Positions 24,265 to 36,600 of a DNA stretch of 64,000 nt are shown one piece after another. The stretch is from Eustoma russellianum (Eukaryota; Streptophyta; Magnoliopsida; Gentianales; Gentianaceae). Both the position numbers and the translations under genes were made by a program. The notes under the pieces were generated by a model, which was given only the letters and a program-made list of their open reading frames with translations, did no database searches and had not been told where the DNA came from. Each line of letters begins with the position of its first letter. Positions within the stretch are counted from its first letter, which is position 1. The stretch is from positions 43,511,935 to 43,575,934 of the forward strand of contig AP025041.1 in NCBI GenBank assembly GCA_036186865.1. The letters are read 5' to 3'.

Positions 24265-24475
24265 ACATCACACAGGCTTTCGTCTATGGTGGGATATGGG
24301 AGTCAGATGTACGCAACCATACATATGAGTTAGATACATAGATGTTGTTTTCCGATGACCCATAATGATGCGTCAAACTATGTCGATCAACTGCTACGTC
24401 ACAATATAAGAAGTCGATCCAATTTAGTCAGCCATTTTACTTTATTTTATCATATTCTAAAGTTAATGAAGAGTG
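24265..24475 (-). repeat. SINE-like repeat, GCCTCTAAGGCAATG family
   Basis: A minus-strand copy with the blocks GATGACCCATAATGATGCG, CGTCAAACTATGTCGATCAACTG and TCACAATATAAGAAG, as in the copies at 16822 and 39372. Confidence 0.55.
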
Positions 24476-24684
24476 TGTCATTAACTTTATCGGAGATGAA
24501 AACATATTTTGGAACAAAATAAATAATACAAACTGATAAACTTATCTTAATTTTAGATCTAATGGTTTTGTAGAATTAAGCAACTAGTATTGTTATGATA
24601 CAAAGGTAATGACCTAAGGTTTAGAATTTAAAAATTATTTTATTGTAATTAATTTTGTTGTTGTAATTTACGGTAATTTTGTTA

Positions 24685-24830
24685 CACTGTTAGAGTCGGG
24701 AGTCTTACTTGAATCAAACTCTCTATCCTTTGAGAATGGGGTATTGATTATCTGCCTCCCACCCTCTCCAGACTCTAGCGATATCTTTTTCGGTCGTTAG
24801 AATATATTAGGTATTGTTGTTGTTGTCTAT
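24685..24830 (+). repeat. SINE-like repeat with TTG tail
   Basis: Family core GTCGGGAGTCTTACTTG...CTCTCTATCCTTTGAGAAT...CTAGCGATATC, ending GTTGTTGTTGT. The (TTG)n tail is a known style of 3' end in some plant SINEs. Confidence 0.6.
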
Positions 24831-24944
24831 TACACTGTTAAACTTAATTATAAATAAAAAAAGCTCTTAATATAGTTAAGTAGCATTTCTTCTCACCAAA
24901 ATACTATGAGAAAAAGACATACACTGAAGTCTCAACTGCAGTAG

Positions 24945-25220
24945 GAAACCGTTTTTATCAAGGTTGAATCCCAGCCAGTAAGGGTTTCTGCCACACCCAG
25001 CTGTAAAGGTAGTGTAGGATATAAATCAGGTATCAAACGGTCCGCTAGCAAGAGCTTGGTCATATACACAGTAGTCTGCATAAGAAGCCCCCATCACTGC
25101 AGGCAAACCAACAGGCAAAGGAACTTCCACACTATGCACTTGGTGGAAAGAGACTCTTTTGTCTTTGGCAAAAATTGAACTGCTGACCTCCCTTTCGAGA
25201 AACCCTGCCCGGAACAGTTT
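24945..25220 (-). repeat. tRNA-derived SINE, GTAGTCTGCAT family
   Basis: Read on the minus strand it has a B-box-like AGGTCAGCAGTTCAATTTT and the later block CAGACTACTGTGTATATGACC shared with the copies at 41520 and 42488. Confidence 0.55.
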
Positions 25221-25619
25221 TTATCATTTTAGCATTTACGATGATATAAATGCCATTATTTTCTTAATGGTGGTGATTTTATTTCTGCTAAAATCCCAAT
25301 AATATTTTTTCTACTTCCACATATGACCTTTTTTTAATACTGCTTGACATAAGAATTATAGTTTTAAAAAAAAACAGTCGATGCATTGTCTATAGTCTAA
25401 TAAAATTATTATTAATTTTTTACTTTATACCAACATACGAAGATACGTCTTTTGCTTAAAGTAATGGTATAACTGAAAAAACAGATATTTATGTGTTAAA
25501 GAACATGTTGTGATATTTATAATACCTATTATACTAAATATTTTTTAGTATATATATTGCTAATTTAATGTATCAATTTCATTAAATTCTAAATTTGGAA
25601 GTAAAAGGATAAAACAGAA

Positions 25620-25785
25620 AAAAGGCGTTCCCCGTACAATAGGCTCCCGCATTTGTGTAGGGTCTAAAGAGAGATCGAATCGATTCGCGATCTCATTTAC
25701 GCAGTTTTACCCTATACTTTGTAAAAGAGACAGTTTCCACATATTGAACATGCGACCTCAAGGTCACAAATAAAACAACGCACTA
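25620..25785 (-). repeat. Au-like SINE
   Basis: On the minus strand: TGACCTTGAGGTCGCATGTTCAA, GTGGAAACTGTCTCTT, GGGTAAAACTGCGTA and the end GCGGGAGCCTATTGTACGG followed by a T run. This is the order and wording typical of the plant Au SINE family. Confidence 0.7.
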
Positions 25786-26070
25786 GGGTATAATCTAGTT
25801 GATACTCAGATTGAATAATTGCTACCAAGAAGGCAAGGGTTAGAAACCAAGAACACACACAGTCTGGGTGCTTCACTTCTGCTAGTTTGTAGGGTGCACC
25901 TTATGGTTGCTCCACTTTCGCTAGTTTATAGGAGACACCTTGTATGAGTCATTACGTAAGTCTTCACCAACTTAGGAGGCCATTGGAAAACTAATTTGCA
26001 TCATTCACAAAGATTCATGTGGCTAGAGCAGTAAGAGTCTAAGAGCTAGAGATTTCGCCTTTTCTACCAA
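25785..26070 (+). repeat. tRNA-derived SINE, GGTATAATCTAGTTG family
   Basis: A-box-like AGGGTATAATCTAGTTGAT, B-box-like GGCAAGGGTTAGAAACC, and the shared tail (GCTAGTTTGTAGGGTGCACC; TCTTCACCAACTTAGG) seen at 13870 and 27999. Confidence 0.6.
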
Positions 26071-26637
26071 CAAATAAAACATAATTGTACTAAAACTTTA
26101 GAAATAATTAATATGGTTGGAAAAAGGTTGAATCCCAATCCAAAGGACCCCCACAACCCCAGCCCCAAGAAGCTGCGTGGAAGAGTTAAATTAGAAGTGC
26201 ATCGGCTTCTTAGATTGTGTAAGATCTTAAATAGTTAACCACATAAGATGTCATTCACAAACCAGACGTTTGATCTGACAGTCGATGGAATAAATAATTA
26301 ATATGGTTCTAAAGGCAATTGTGGAGAGAGAGAGAGACGGCAGGTTCTAAAAGGGGTAGGGATAAATATACAGCAAGAAAGCAAAGATATTTAGCGCATC
26401 GAGGGTACATAGATACGGTAAGAAACTAGGAGGTAATAATACTGCTGCCACGTCTCATTGACTTTTCCCTTTTCCTTTTCTCTTGGAAACTTGTTAATTG
26501 CATACATCAAAAATGAAAAAATTACCCTTTACGCCTTAACAAAAATATTGTTAAAAGTTAATTTAACAAACATTTTTAACGAATATCAATTCATTTAGTA
26601 TTATCAAAATATTTAACACAATCAATCAATCAAACAC

Positions 26638-26757
26638 AGTATTCTCCAATGACAGCAAAAGCTATCGCTAGGGTCTGGAGAGGATAAATAGCAAGCAAAC
26701 GATACATCTATCCCAAAAGATAGAGAGTTTGATTCCAGTGAGACCTCCGGCTAAAAT
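26638..26757 (-). repeat. SINE-like repeat, TTG-tail family, minus copy
   Basis: Inverted copy with GACAGCAAAAGCTATCGCTA, CTAGGGTCTGGAGAGG and TATCCCAAAAGATAGAGAG. It is shorter than the copies at 24685 and 30801. Confidence 0.5.
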
Positions 26758-27379
26758 ATTTAACACAATAGTTTGTAAAAATAATAATTTAAAACTAAAT
26801 TATAATGAAAATTTAATCCCTTTTTTACAAATATCTTTTAGTTGTTGTACAAAACATCTAAAACTTTTGAAATTACAATTTTTATCTAAAACTTATTAAT
26901 TTGTCGTACTGTATGTTCATTTTATATAATTAGCAACGTAGCTGTAGTCAAATTAGCGATTATTTAGAGACTAAAATGGACATTTAGTGTATAAAAATTA
27001 AAAAGTTTTGGATAAATTCTGTAATTTTAGAAGTTTTAAATATTTTGTATAACAATAGAAAAACACATGGATAAAAAAAAATTATTGACTATTTTAATGA
27101 ATAATGTGTAAAATGATTTGATAATTTGATTTCGCATGGCATTTGAGTGCTTGACCATGTATCATATTATTTTGGGACAAAATAAGTGATTTTTATTTGA
27201 GGTAAATTAGATGATGAAATACACTAGTTTTATGGTGTTTCAAGAGTAATTACATGACAATTAGGTACTCCACAGCCACTAGAAAATTGACGTATAAGAG
27301 AAAAATTCTACGTCAATTAAAAGATTGTACGAAAAGCAGAAGTCCTCCTCCCACATATCGCTTTGCCATTGATGGTAGA

Positions 27380-27686
27380 TAGGGATGTAAACGAGCCGAA
27401 CGAGCCGAACATTGCGTTGTTCAAGCTCGGTTCATTTAACTTAGCGAATGAGCCGAGCTTGTTCGTTTATTTAAACAAACATATTTAATTGTTCAAGCTT
27501 GGTTCGTTTAACTCACAAACAACATTAACGAGCCGAACACCTTAAACGAACGGTGCCACTTACCGATTTCGAACAACAAAAGGTGTTCAAGCTCTGTTCA
27601 TTAACCTTTTATCCGAGTCGAGCTCGAGCTCAAGCTCAAACCAAACGAGCCGAACAACCGAACGGTTTGGTTTATTTACCGCCCTA
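27380..27686. mobile_element. hAT-type MITE, GAGCCGAAC-rich
   Basis: 307 bp, starting TAGGGATGTAAACGAGCC and ending TTTACCGCCCTA, with a perfect 8-bp duplication ATGGTAGA at 27372-27379 and 27687-27694. The interior is a run of GAGCCGAACGAGCC and its inverse. It has no coding capacity. The 8-bp duplication supports the hAT superfamily. Confidence 0.8.
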
Positions 27687-27998
27687 ATGGTAGAGTAACT
27701 ACTAGAGTGACATGCAGTTACTCTTACGCCATTTTAAAATTTGTGCAGAAAATACAATAACATTAAACATCAAGTCAATTCGAATCCCCTAATGTTATTC
27801 GATTTGAGAAGTCTTATCATTTAAAATCATAAGAGGTTTTATGTTTTTCCAAAAATAAGTAAAGAAACTAGTGTTACAATATTATAATATCTTATAAAAT
27901 TACATGCCAATAAAAAAGATGACAATTGGTCACTAAAACTCAAAAAGTTGAAAGGTAAAGATGTCACTCAAACATACCACATATCTCTTACTTATGCC

Positions 27999-28262
27999 CT
28001 AAGGCACAATCCAGTTGGTATTCGAATTAAGAATTGCTCTTAAGAAGGCAAGAGTTCAAATCCGAGGACTCTCGCAGTGTGAGTGCTCCACTTTTGCTAG
28101 TCTGAAGGAGGCAATTGCTCCACTTCTGCTAGTTTGTAGGGGACACCTTGCGTGGTTCTCGTGTACAGCCTGCCAACTTTGGAGACCGTTGGACACTTGA
28201 TTTACATCATCCACAAACTTCATGAGGCTAGGACAATAAAAGTCCCAGAGCGAGGGATTTTA
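27999..28262 (+). repeat. tRNA-derived SINE, GGTATAATCTAGTTG family
   Basis: A-box-like GGCACAATCCAGTTGGT and B-box-like GGCAAGAGTTCAAATCC are spaced as in tRNA-derived SINEs. The tail CACTTTTGCTAGTCTGAAGG is shared with the other copies. Confidence 0.6.
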
Positions 28263-29226
28263 CCTTTTACATAAAGGAAATGATAAGTCTTACAACTTAA
28301 GAGTACGCATATTTAATGATTAGAGGCTGTTTCTGTTGCTTGGTTATGTGATCTTAAAGTCATAAAGCAGCAACCTTACTAGTTTCTCAAAGACCCGTTC
28401 TAATATTAAACCACAAGTGAAAAGATTATGTAAAGGAGATACCTGCGATTAATTCCAAAAGGTATGAAAACCCGATACATGGACTATGAACGTTATTTTC
28501 TGAAACTATTTTTTTTTTTTTGGAAATGCAAATATCATAAACCCAGAAAGCACACGATCTAATCAATCATGGTGAATGTCAATGTATCTAGGGGATGCTA
28601 CACGTACAGATACTAATGCAGCATAACAAAAGAAGACAATATTAGAATACCAAACTAGAATAATACATCGAGATAAATGTACTAGAGGTAGCCGGACAAA
28701 ATAAAGCTGCTTCGCAAGAGAAAGGGTCAAATTTGAGAGTTGCCAATGTTGATGCGCACTTACTGCAAATGTATATGAGCAATAGTTGGAATATGCAATG
28801 TAACCAACCCGACGCAGAACCCAGGTGGAAGAAATCGCCATGTATCTCATCACAGAACAATACTATTTTCATTTACCCCAAAAGAGAGAAGGTATTAATG
28901 TTAAAATTTTACTAGAAAAGAAACCTATCCATTCCATGTCTTTGACAAGTTAGGGTACTTGTGATTGATAGTTGGGAAGTTGGAATGAAAAAAAAAAACA
29001 ACATCAGTTTATTGCTGTGATGCATGGCTTCCAAAACTCATGACATGAAGGCTTTATAAGCTTAGATGTAATTATACATACACACGTATGTAAAAGTAAT
29101 TATCCATGTATTTTATGATTTGAGTTACAAAGTATTCAACTAATTGCTTGCTAGAAAGAATTAAATGCCTTTTAATATCAAGAGGCAGCTGAAAACAACG
29201 CCCAGGACAAACCTATGCATCAGTGG
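28263..29226. other. Intergenic, no gene seen
   Basis: The only recognisable piece is a minus-strand scrap of an Au-like SINE near 28330-28405 (GTGATCTTAAAGTCATAAAGCAGC). The rest shows no gene or element border. Confidence 0.4.
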
Positions 29227-29235
29227 AATGAAATG

Positions 29236-29424
29236 CGGTTGGGATCTGAGGAGGTAAAAAGTGAGGCAAAATATGAGGCCTCCAATCATGCGCTGCCACG
29301 TGTACAAAAGTGGAAGAAGTTTAAAATTTGTTTGTTTTTAAAAAATAGTTACTTGTACACGTGGCAACGCATGATTGGAGGCCTCATATTTTACCTCACT
29401 TTTTGCCTTCTCAGATCCCAACCG
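29236..29424. mobile_element. Mutator-type MITE with long TIRs
   Basis: 189 bp, with near-perfect terminal inverted repeats of about 65 bp (CGGTTGGGATCTGAG... and ...CTCAGATCCCAACCG) and a perfect 9-bp duplication AATGAAATG (29227-29235 and 29425-29433). Nine-base duplications and long TIRs are the mark of Mutator-like elements. Each arm contains CCACGTGTAC. No coding capacity. Confidence 0.85.
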
Positions 29425-29439
29425 AATGAAATGATCCAC

Positions 29440-29612
29440 GCAAAAAGTATTCTCGGTGCACTAGACTTCTGTATTTACGCAGAATCTGGAGAAAGACTGG
29501 ATTGCTTTGCAATCTAATGTACACAGTCTTACTCTATTTTGTGCAAGAGTCTGTTTTCGTAGCTCGAACCCGTGACCTTAGGTCAAAAAGCAGTAACCTC
29601 ACCAGTTGTTCC
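29440..29612 (-). repeat. Au-like SINE
   Basis: Minus-strand copy containing the inverse of CTGCGTAAATACAGAAGTCTAG and the box region (AGCTCGAACCCGTGACCTTAGG read on the plus strand). It sits right after the MITE at 29236. Confidence 0.6.
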
Positions 29613-29904
29613 AAAAAAGATAAATGTTGGAAAAGAACAAAAAAGAGTAGGTAAGGGGTTGGGTGGAGTAGCAATTTAATGAAACAGTTTATTCACTCAA
29701 AAAGAAAATAAAAATGAAAAAGCTCATGGTTCTGATTTCTAAATTGCTGAAACTAAAAAGACGATAACGGTCAGCAAGTCGAGCTATTCTCATAAGAATG
29801 TTGTGAGTATTACAAATGGAATTTTAAAACATGACACAATCCATATGTTAGAATACTATTTGTTTTTATTTCTATATTAGTTTAATACATTATTGTATAA
29901 GAAT

Positions 29905-30093
29905 AACTAGGGCGGCACTTGGAGCAACTTTTAAATGGTTGCTTTGCGATATTGATGTTATGAGTTCGAGCCGCGGAAACATTTTCTTGCAAAAACTGTA
30001 AGGTAAGGCCGCGTATATCAGATCGTGAAGCGATCCGTCTCCTTCTCAAACTCTGTGCAAACGCAGAAGTCTAGTACACCGAGAACGTCTTTT
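29905..30093 (+). repeat. Au-like SINE, well preserved
   Basis: TGGTTGCTTTGCGATATTGATG, B-box GAGTTCGAGCCG, GCGGAAACATTTTCTTGCA, GTAAGGCCGCGTATATCAGA, and the end CTAGTACACCGAGAACGTC plus T run. This is the standard Au order. Confidence 0.75.
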
Positions 30094-30289
30094 ATAAGGA
30101 TTACACCATATCGTCGTTTTAAGGGATATTCACTGTTTTCTAATTACTATTGAAATTTTGAGGTAAAAAGTCATCATATCTCTTATGGATAACTCTTCTA
30201 ATTATTGAAACTAATTGATTGAATTATTATTTTTTGATCCCTTGACTTCTTTATCACACTTTAGTCACAGTATAATATGATATAAAGTG

Positions 30290-30362
30290 TAGAGTAAGAC
30301 AGCGTACATCAGATCGCGAAGAAATCCAGCTCCTTTCCGAATTATACGCAAACACAACTAGC
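30290..30362 (+). repeat. Au-like SINE fragment
   Basis: Only the middle part is present (GAGTAAGACAGCGTACATCAG...CAGCTCCTTTCCGAA). Confidence 0.4.
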
Positions 30363-30637
30363 TAATGTCCGAAAAGACAAAAGCTTAAAATCGTAAACAT
30401 GCATACTTTTGTGTGAACAATTTAAACTTAACCTTTCAAAATTGAACCTCTAGAAATAAACTTAACCTCTTAAACAAAGTCACAATCTAAAGACAGAACA
30501 GAACCCATCATTATCAAGCCTTTTCGATGATAGTTGGTAATGGAATTACATTAAGTTTAATCAATATTTGATTTCAGAAAATAGCAATAGGAAAAAATAA
30601 TCGATATGTTTTTTCTTCTTAATTTTATCATCATCAA

Positions 30638-30790
30638 GTGGAAGAGGACGAACTTTGGAGCAACTAGTAACGTTGCTGTTTTCTGACATTGATGTTACGG
30701 ATTCAACTCGTAGAAACAATGTGTTACACAAAATATAAGGTAAGACTGAATAAATCAGATCACAAAATGATCTGGTCTTTCTATTATTGT
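30638..30790 (+). repeat. Au-like SINE, 3' part lost
   Basis: The 5' half is clear (ACTTTGGAGCAACTAGTAACG, ATTCAACTCGTAGAAACAATG, ATAAGGTAAGACTGAATAAATC). The copy stops near 30785, just before the next repeat. Confidence 0.5.
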
Positions 30791-30800
30791 ACTATGTATG

Positions 30801-30955
30801 CAGGTACATATAAAGTCGGGGGTCTCAATGGAACCAAACTCTCTATTCCTTGGGATGGAGGTATTGTTTGTCTGCCGCTCATCCTTCCCATACCCTAGCG
30901 ATAGCTTTTGATGCCGTTGGGATATACTGGGTATGATTGTTGTTGTTGTATATGT
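30801..30955 (+). repeat. SINE-like repeat with TTG tail
   Basis: GGTACATATAAAGTCGGGGG...CCTAGCGATAGCTTTTGATG...GGGATATACTGGGTATG, ending GTTGTTGTTGT. It follows the same pattern as the copies at 13160 and 24685. Confidence 0.6.
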
Positions 30956-31296
30956 TCAAATGATGTATACTTATTAAAAATACATAACTCCTAAAAATTA
31001 CCATTTCTAATGATACAAATATGGAAGCCCTATAGCAACACATAACCTAAGTAATATTCTTTTTCTCCTCTTTTTTTTTTTTTTGACAAACTCTGTTAGT
31101 AACCTTTTTTTCCCCTTTTTTGAGCAAACTCAGTGAGTTACTTGGACAACTCCAGATGTTAAATTAATCAGACTGCATTTAATAGAATTTGCACAAGCAA
31201 CATTCTGATTTTTTAGAATGAATCCACAAAAAGAGTTGATTTGACCACATTCCAATAGAATGAAAGCAAATCCTTTTTGATATATTTGTTATTAAG

Positions 31297-31475
31297 GGCG
31301 TTTTAATTGCATTAGGCTATCGCATTTGTGCATGGTCTGGGAAGGGGTAAGATAGCGAAACGATCTGATGTACGCATCATCACCCTACACTCTGTGTAAG
31401 ATGCTGTTTTTGGAGCTCGAATCCGTGATTTCAATGCCACAAAACAACAACCTTACTTGTTGTTTCGAGACCCGG
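31297..31475 (-). repeat. Au-like SINE
   Basis: Minus-strand copy. The plus strand shows GGAGCTCGAATCCGTGATTTC (inverse B-box region) and CGCATTTGTGCATGGTCTGG. Confidence 0.55.
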
Positions 31476-32698
31476 CTTTTAGATATATTTGTTATATTTT
31501 AGAGTAATGATACATACCATTGAAATTGTCTTGCTACTTTTGATATATGTATAGAACTGGCAATATATAAAATAATTTATCCTTTCAAAATTATTTCACT
31601 AACCGTTGAGACTGTAACTCTCTGGCTGCTGGACTATATAGTCTGTATTATATATTAGTTATTCTATACTGAAGTAGAATCTTTCACGTTTTTGAAGAAT
31701 ATATGAAGGTGGAATTTATTGTGCTCCGCAACATGCAAGGGCTAATCACTTTAAAAAAAGAAGGTTGGGAGTTCGACTCTCTCAGAAGGCATTTGTGGAG
31801 AATTCCATTACTTGCGTGCTCCATAATGCTGTATATAACATACCCTTTATCTGAATCTATCAGATTCCTGATTTATATTTTTATATTTCTTGTAAGACCG
31901 GGGGTGGCATAGAACGTCATTGGTTGAGGTACAATCTTTATTTTGCTCCCTTGAATTTGTTTTAGATGGTTTCGTACTCCGGCACACACTTCAAAGTATC
32001 ACTAACTACGAACTATTTACTACATTTTATTTTATTATCGAACATATAGCGTACGAAAATTCCTCATATTTGATACTAATATTTGACCCTTGCTATGACT
32101 TTCAGTTGAATATCATTTTTACCTTATCACCATTCTGCGTCAACTTCTGCAATTCTTATTGATCTTTTATAAACTCTAACATGTGTGTTTATAGATGGAA
32201 ACACAATCCCATTAAGCATAAAAAAGTAGGCAGCTAATGCAGAGAGGGGATAGATCCGGCGTGTCTATCTTTTTTCGTGTATTCGTGTGTCCAAAATACA
32301 TAAGACTTGGGTTATATGCGTCTTGTTTTGAGTGTCACTAAACCTCATGTATCTTGGACATACAGACACACGAAAGAAGATAGCATATCAGATCCCATTG
32401 CAGAGATAACATTGTTTGGGATATTAGATTTACATAATACATGTTTGGGATATTAGATTTTCATAATACATAACGACTAAGCATCATCTAGATACAAGTT
32501 AGTTATTGAGAAAATACGTAAAAGTACTTTATAAATGCTTCAAAGTTGTATAAAACAAAGTACGAAGTTCAAACAGAAAAATAACTTCAAATGAAATGAT
32601 TGCTTGTTGGAGTGATCATGTCTATATAGGTTCAACGTTCAACCCCATGGGGTGACCCTTGAACAAAATATTCACAATGTTCAAACCCGAAGGTGACT
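31476..32698. other. Intergenic, one imperfect palindrome, no gene
   Basis: I find no supported gene. At about 32265-32385 there is an imperfect inverted repeat (CTATCTTTTTTCGTGTATTCGTGTG against ACACGAAAGAAGATAG), possibly an eroded foldback element. Near 32425-32470 the words TTTGGGATATTAGATTT and CATAATACAT occur twice. Confidence 0.35.
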
Positions 32699-32707
32699 CA
32701 AAGGGTG

Positions 32708-32894
32708 CGGATGAGATCCTAAGATGTTAAAAGTGAGGCAGAATATGAGGCTTCCAATCACGCGTCGCCACGTGTACAAAAACAAGGGGGGTGATGCAAA
32801 TTTTTTTAAGAAAAAACTGATTTTGTACACGTGACGACACGTGATTGGAGGCCTCATATTCTGATTCACTTTTAGCCTCTTAGGATCTCATCCG
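32708..32894. mobile_element. Mutator-type MITE, second copy
   Basis: 187 bp, of the same family as the element at 29236 (arms with ATATGAGGC(C/T)TCCAATCACG and CCACGTGTACAA). The ends are CGGATGAGATCCTAAG and CTTAGGATCTCATCCG. The 9-bp flanks CAAAGGGTG and CAAAGAGCG match at 7 of 9 positions, so this copy is older. Confidence 0.75.
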
Positions 32895-33140
32895 CAAAGA
32901 GCGATCCTCCATCAGAATAGTAACAGAAAGGGGTCAACTCCAAGGTCGAACGCTCGACCCTTGACGGGACAGTAATACATAGAGCCGTCTTTTTATGATT
33001 TTTAATAAGAGTGGCTACTTGAGACACCTCTATTTATTCATAAACGTTCATAAACTTTCTTAGGAGTTTAAAATATGCATAATATGAGTCTTTTAACACG
33101 GTAATAACTTCCTAGAGTAGTTACGTGTGGTCTACAGTAG

Positions 33141-33240
33141 CGGATGGGATCATCTCACCGGTATTCCCCTCACCCCCTGCTGGCACATGTCGCGCGGTGA
33201 CGAACGCAGTGACGGGATTGCGGTGAGGAGATCTGAACCC
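33141..33240. mobile_element. Short Mutator-type MITE
   Basis: 100 bp, starting CGGATGGGATCATCTCACC and ending GGTGAGGAGATCTGAACCC, with a perfect 9-bp duplication CTACAGTAG (33132-33140 and 33241-33249). The ends match the copies at 6285 and 40789; the centre is shortened. Confidence 0.75.
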
Positions 33241-33385
33241 CTACAGTAGGTTTCAAAGCAAAGTTGAAATACCCACTTATGAAAAACTTTCTACATAGTT
33301 TTCTCCTTCCTTTTTTGTTCTAAACAATTTTATATATAAGTTCAATCTTCGTCTTGTAGTACAAATGAAAGAAATACACCTTCTT

Positions 33386-33632
33386 TGTAAACTCAAGTAT
33401 TTTGAGAATGTATTTTCATTCATATGTATTCGGTACACCCTTTACACCTCTTTATACATAGTCAATTCCTACTATACAAAGAAAGAAATCAATCACCATA
33501 ATGTCTACCAATTAACTCCTATAATCACTCCCTACAATCAACCCCTGTAATTATGCACTATCCTAATTTACAAGATACAATTAATCACCTAAACATAGTA
33601 AGAAATAATCATCATAACTACTATTCCTAACA
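33386..33632 (-). repeat. Young Copia 3' LTR
   Basis: 247 bp, TGTAAACTCAAG...ATTCCTAACA. No difference from the right LTR was found by eye. Confidence 0.95.
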
Positions 33633-36600
33633 CTCCCCCTCAAGTTGAGCAGGGTGATCTACAATGCTTAACTTGAACAACGTGTCGTCGAACGCTTTTC
33701 CAGCCACTGCCTTCGTTAGTATATCTGCTAACTGATCTTCCGATGGTACAAAGGGCAACTCAATGATCTTATTTTCAATCTTCTCTTTGATAAAATGCCT
33801 GTCAACCTCAATGTGTTTGGTTCGATCATGTTGCACCGGATTTTCTGATATGCTTATTGATGCCTTATTGTCGCACATTATCTTAGCCGGTAGTACTACC
33901 GCAATACCCAAATCTCCTAGCAACTTTTTTAACCACAAGACCTCCATAACTCCTTTTGCAATTCCACGAAATTCTGCTTCCGCACTTGATAAGGCAACAA
34001 CCTTTTGCTTCTTGCTTTTCCAAGTAACCAAATTACCTGCAACTAGTGCAAAATACCCCGAAGTAGACCGGCGATCAATAGTATTCCCAGCCCAGTCAGC
34101 GTCTGTGAACACCTGAATCTCCAGATGACCCTGGTTTCTGAACCAAATCCCTCTTCCAGCCGTTCCCTTTAGATATCGAATGATCCTCATTACTGCCTCC
34201 ATATGATGATTCTGAGGACGATGCATAAACTGACTTACGCGGCTTACAGCAAACGCGATATCTGGTCGAGTATGAGAAAGATAGATCAGCTTTCCAACTA
34301 ACCGTTGGTACCTCCCCTGGTCAATACTTGACCTTCCTTCCTCAAAATCAAGCTTGTGATTTACTAGCATCGGTGCTCCAGCAGGCTTACAATCAATCAT
34401 ACCAACTTCTGCAAGAAGATCCAGTATGTACTTCTGTTGTGATATGAAGATCCCTTCTGTAGAACGCTGAACTTCAATTCCCAAGAAATATCTTAGATCT
34501 CCCAGATCTTTCATTTCAAATTCTGAAAACAATTGTTGCTTTAGTTCACCTATTTCTTCAGTGTCATCACCTGTAATGATCATATCATCCACATAGATTA
34601 TTAAACAAGTCACCCGTGGTCCTTTTCTTTTTATAAACAGGGTATGATCCGCATTGCTCTGTTTGTAACCCTGTTGTTTCATGAAAGTAGTAAACCTTCC
34701 AAACCAGGCTCTCGGAGACTGCTTGAGTCCATACAATGATCGCTTTAGTCGGCACACTTCATCATTATCGAACTCCTCTGAGAAACCAGGAGGTGCACTC
34801 ATGTACACCTCTTCCTTCAGCTCACCATGAAGGAAAGCATTTTTAACATCATACTGCTGTAAAGGCCAAGAATTAGTTACTGCCACTGAAAAAAGAACTC
34901 GAATAGTATCTAGTTTGGCCACAGGCGAAAAAGTCTCTGAATAGTCAATACCATAGGTCTGAGTATACCCGCGAGCAACTAATCTTGCCTTATACCTTTC
35001 AACGCTGCCATCGGCTTTATGTTTGATAGTGTACACCCACCTGCATCCAACTGGGTGTTTTCCTCTAGGTAGCTGAACCTTTTCCCACGTGTTATTCTTA
35101 TATAATGCCCTGATTTCCTCCTCCATCGCCTTTCGCCACTCTGGTTGACTTAGGGCCTCTTCGACTGTCCTGGGAAGTACATCCTCACACACAGAAGTTA
35201 GAAAACCTTTAGCACTATTAACAGGATACCTTGTGCCAACAGAAATTTTACTCGGAGAATATCGTGCAGGAGGTTTTCCTCGGTTTTGTCTGGGAGGAAG
35301 TTTTCTCCCCTGTTCTGCTATAGCGTCCTCCAGCTCCTGTCCCTGATCAGTCTCACATACAACAGGTCTTGGACTAGCAAGGTTAGATAAAGTAATGTTT
35401 TGATCAGAGGGAGAATTCAAGGTCTGAGTTATTACCTGATCCTGCAGATTATTTGCCCGAGGAGAGTCATTGAGTAGGTCGGGAGGAGAAAAAGCTATAT
35501 CTGTATCGGGAAAAGCACAGTCGGCGTCACCTACTTGCCGTGTTGGAACCTCGTCACATTGACCAAGATTATGGAGCCAGTCGTAAGTCTCACCTATTGT
35601 GATCTCCCCCTGAGACCAAGACTGGGCGGAATAGAAATATTCATGTTCAAGGAATGTACAGTCCATAGTGACATGAACACGATGAGTACGTGGATTATAA
35701 CATCGGTATCCCTTTTGTGACATGGCGTAGCCAACAAAGACACATTTATCCGCACATGCATCTAATTTAGTACGTTGGGCAGAAGGAATATGAACAAAGA
35801 CAGTACACCCAAATATTTTTGGGGGAAGAGTTAGAATAGATGGTACCTCCGTATGAGTAGCAAGAACAGACAAGGGAGTATTATGAGACAAAATTTTGGT
35901 CGGGAGACGATTAAGTAGGTATGCGGATGTAGCGATAGCTTCGGGCCAAAAAAATTTAGGAACATGTGATTCTAACATCATGGCACGAGTCATTTCAAGT
36001 AAAACACGATTTTTCCGTTCCGCAACCCCATTTTGTTCAGGTGTGTTTGGGCATGTCGTTTGATGCAAGATGCCATGAGTCAAGAAAAAATCATGGAGAC
36101 CAGTACTGAGATATTCACCCCCATTATCTGATCTAAGAATTTTGATATGAGATTGAAACTGTGTAGCAATCATTTGATAGAACTCAGTAAAACGAGAATA
36201 AACATCAGATTTATTCTTAAGAAAATAGACCCAAGTCATGCGTGAGCAGTCATCAACAAAAGTAACAAAATATTTATACCCAATATCAGTATGACACGGT
36301 GACGGACCCCACACATCAGAATGAACCAAAGCAAATAATGTTTGTGTCCTGGTATTATTAGGTTTATACGTGGAACGATGATGTTTCGCACGCAAACAAG
36401 TATCACAAGACAAAGGAGTACTAGACTTGGTTAAGGAAGGAAACAACAATTTCATATAACTTAGCGAGGGGTGACCCAGACGACGGTGCCATAACCAGAG
36501 TCGTTGTTCAGTAGTCCCGGTGGCAAGATTGGACCGGCCCTGTTGCACCACATCCGTAACATGATATAGCCCATCCTTCTCAATGCCACGCCCAATGATC

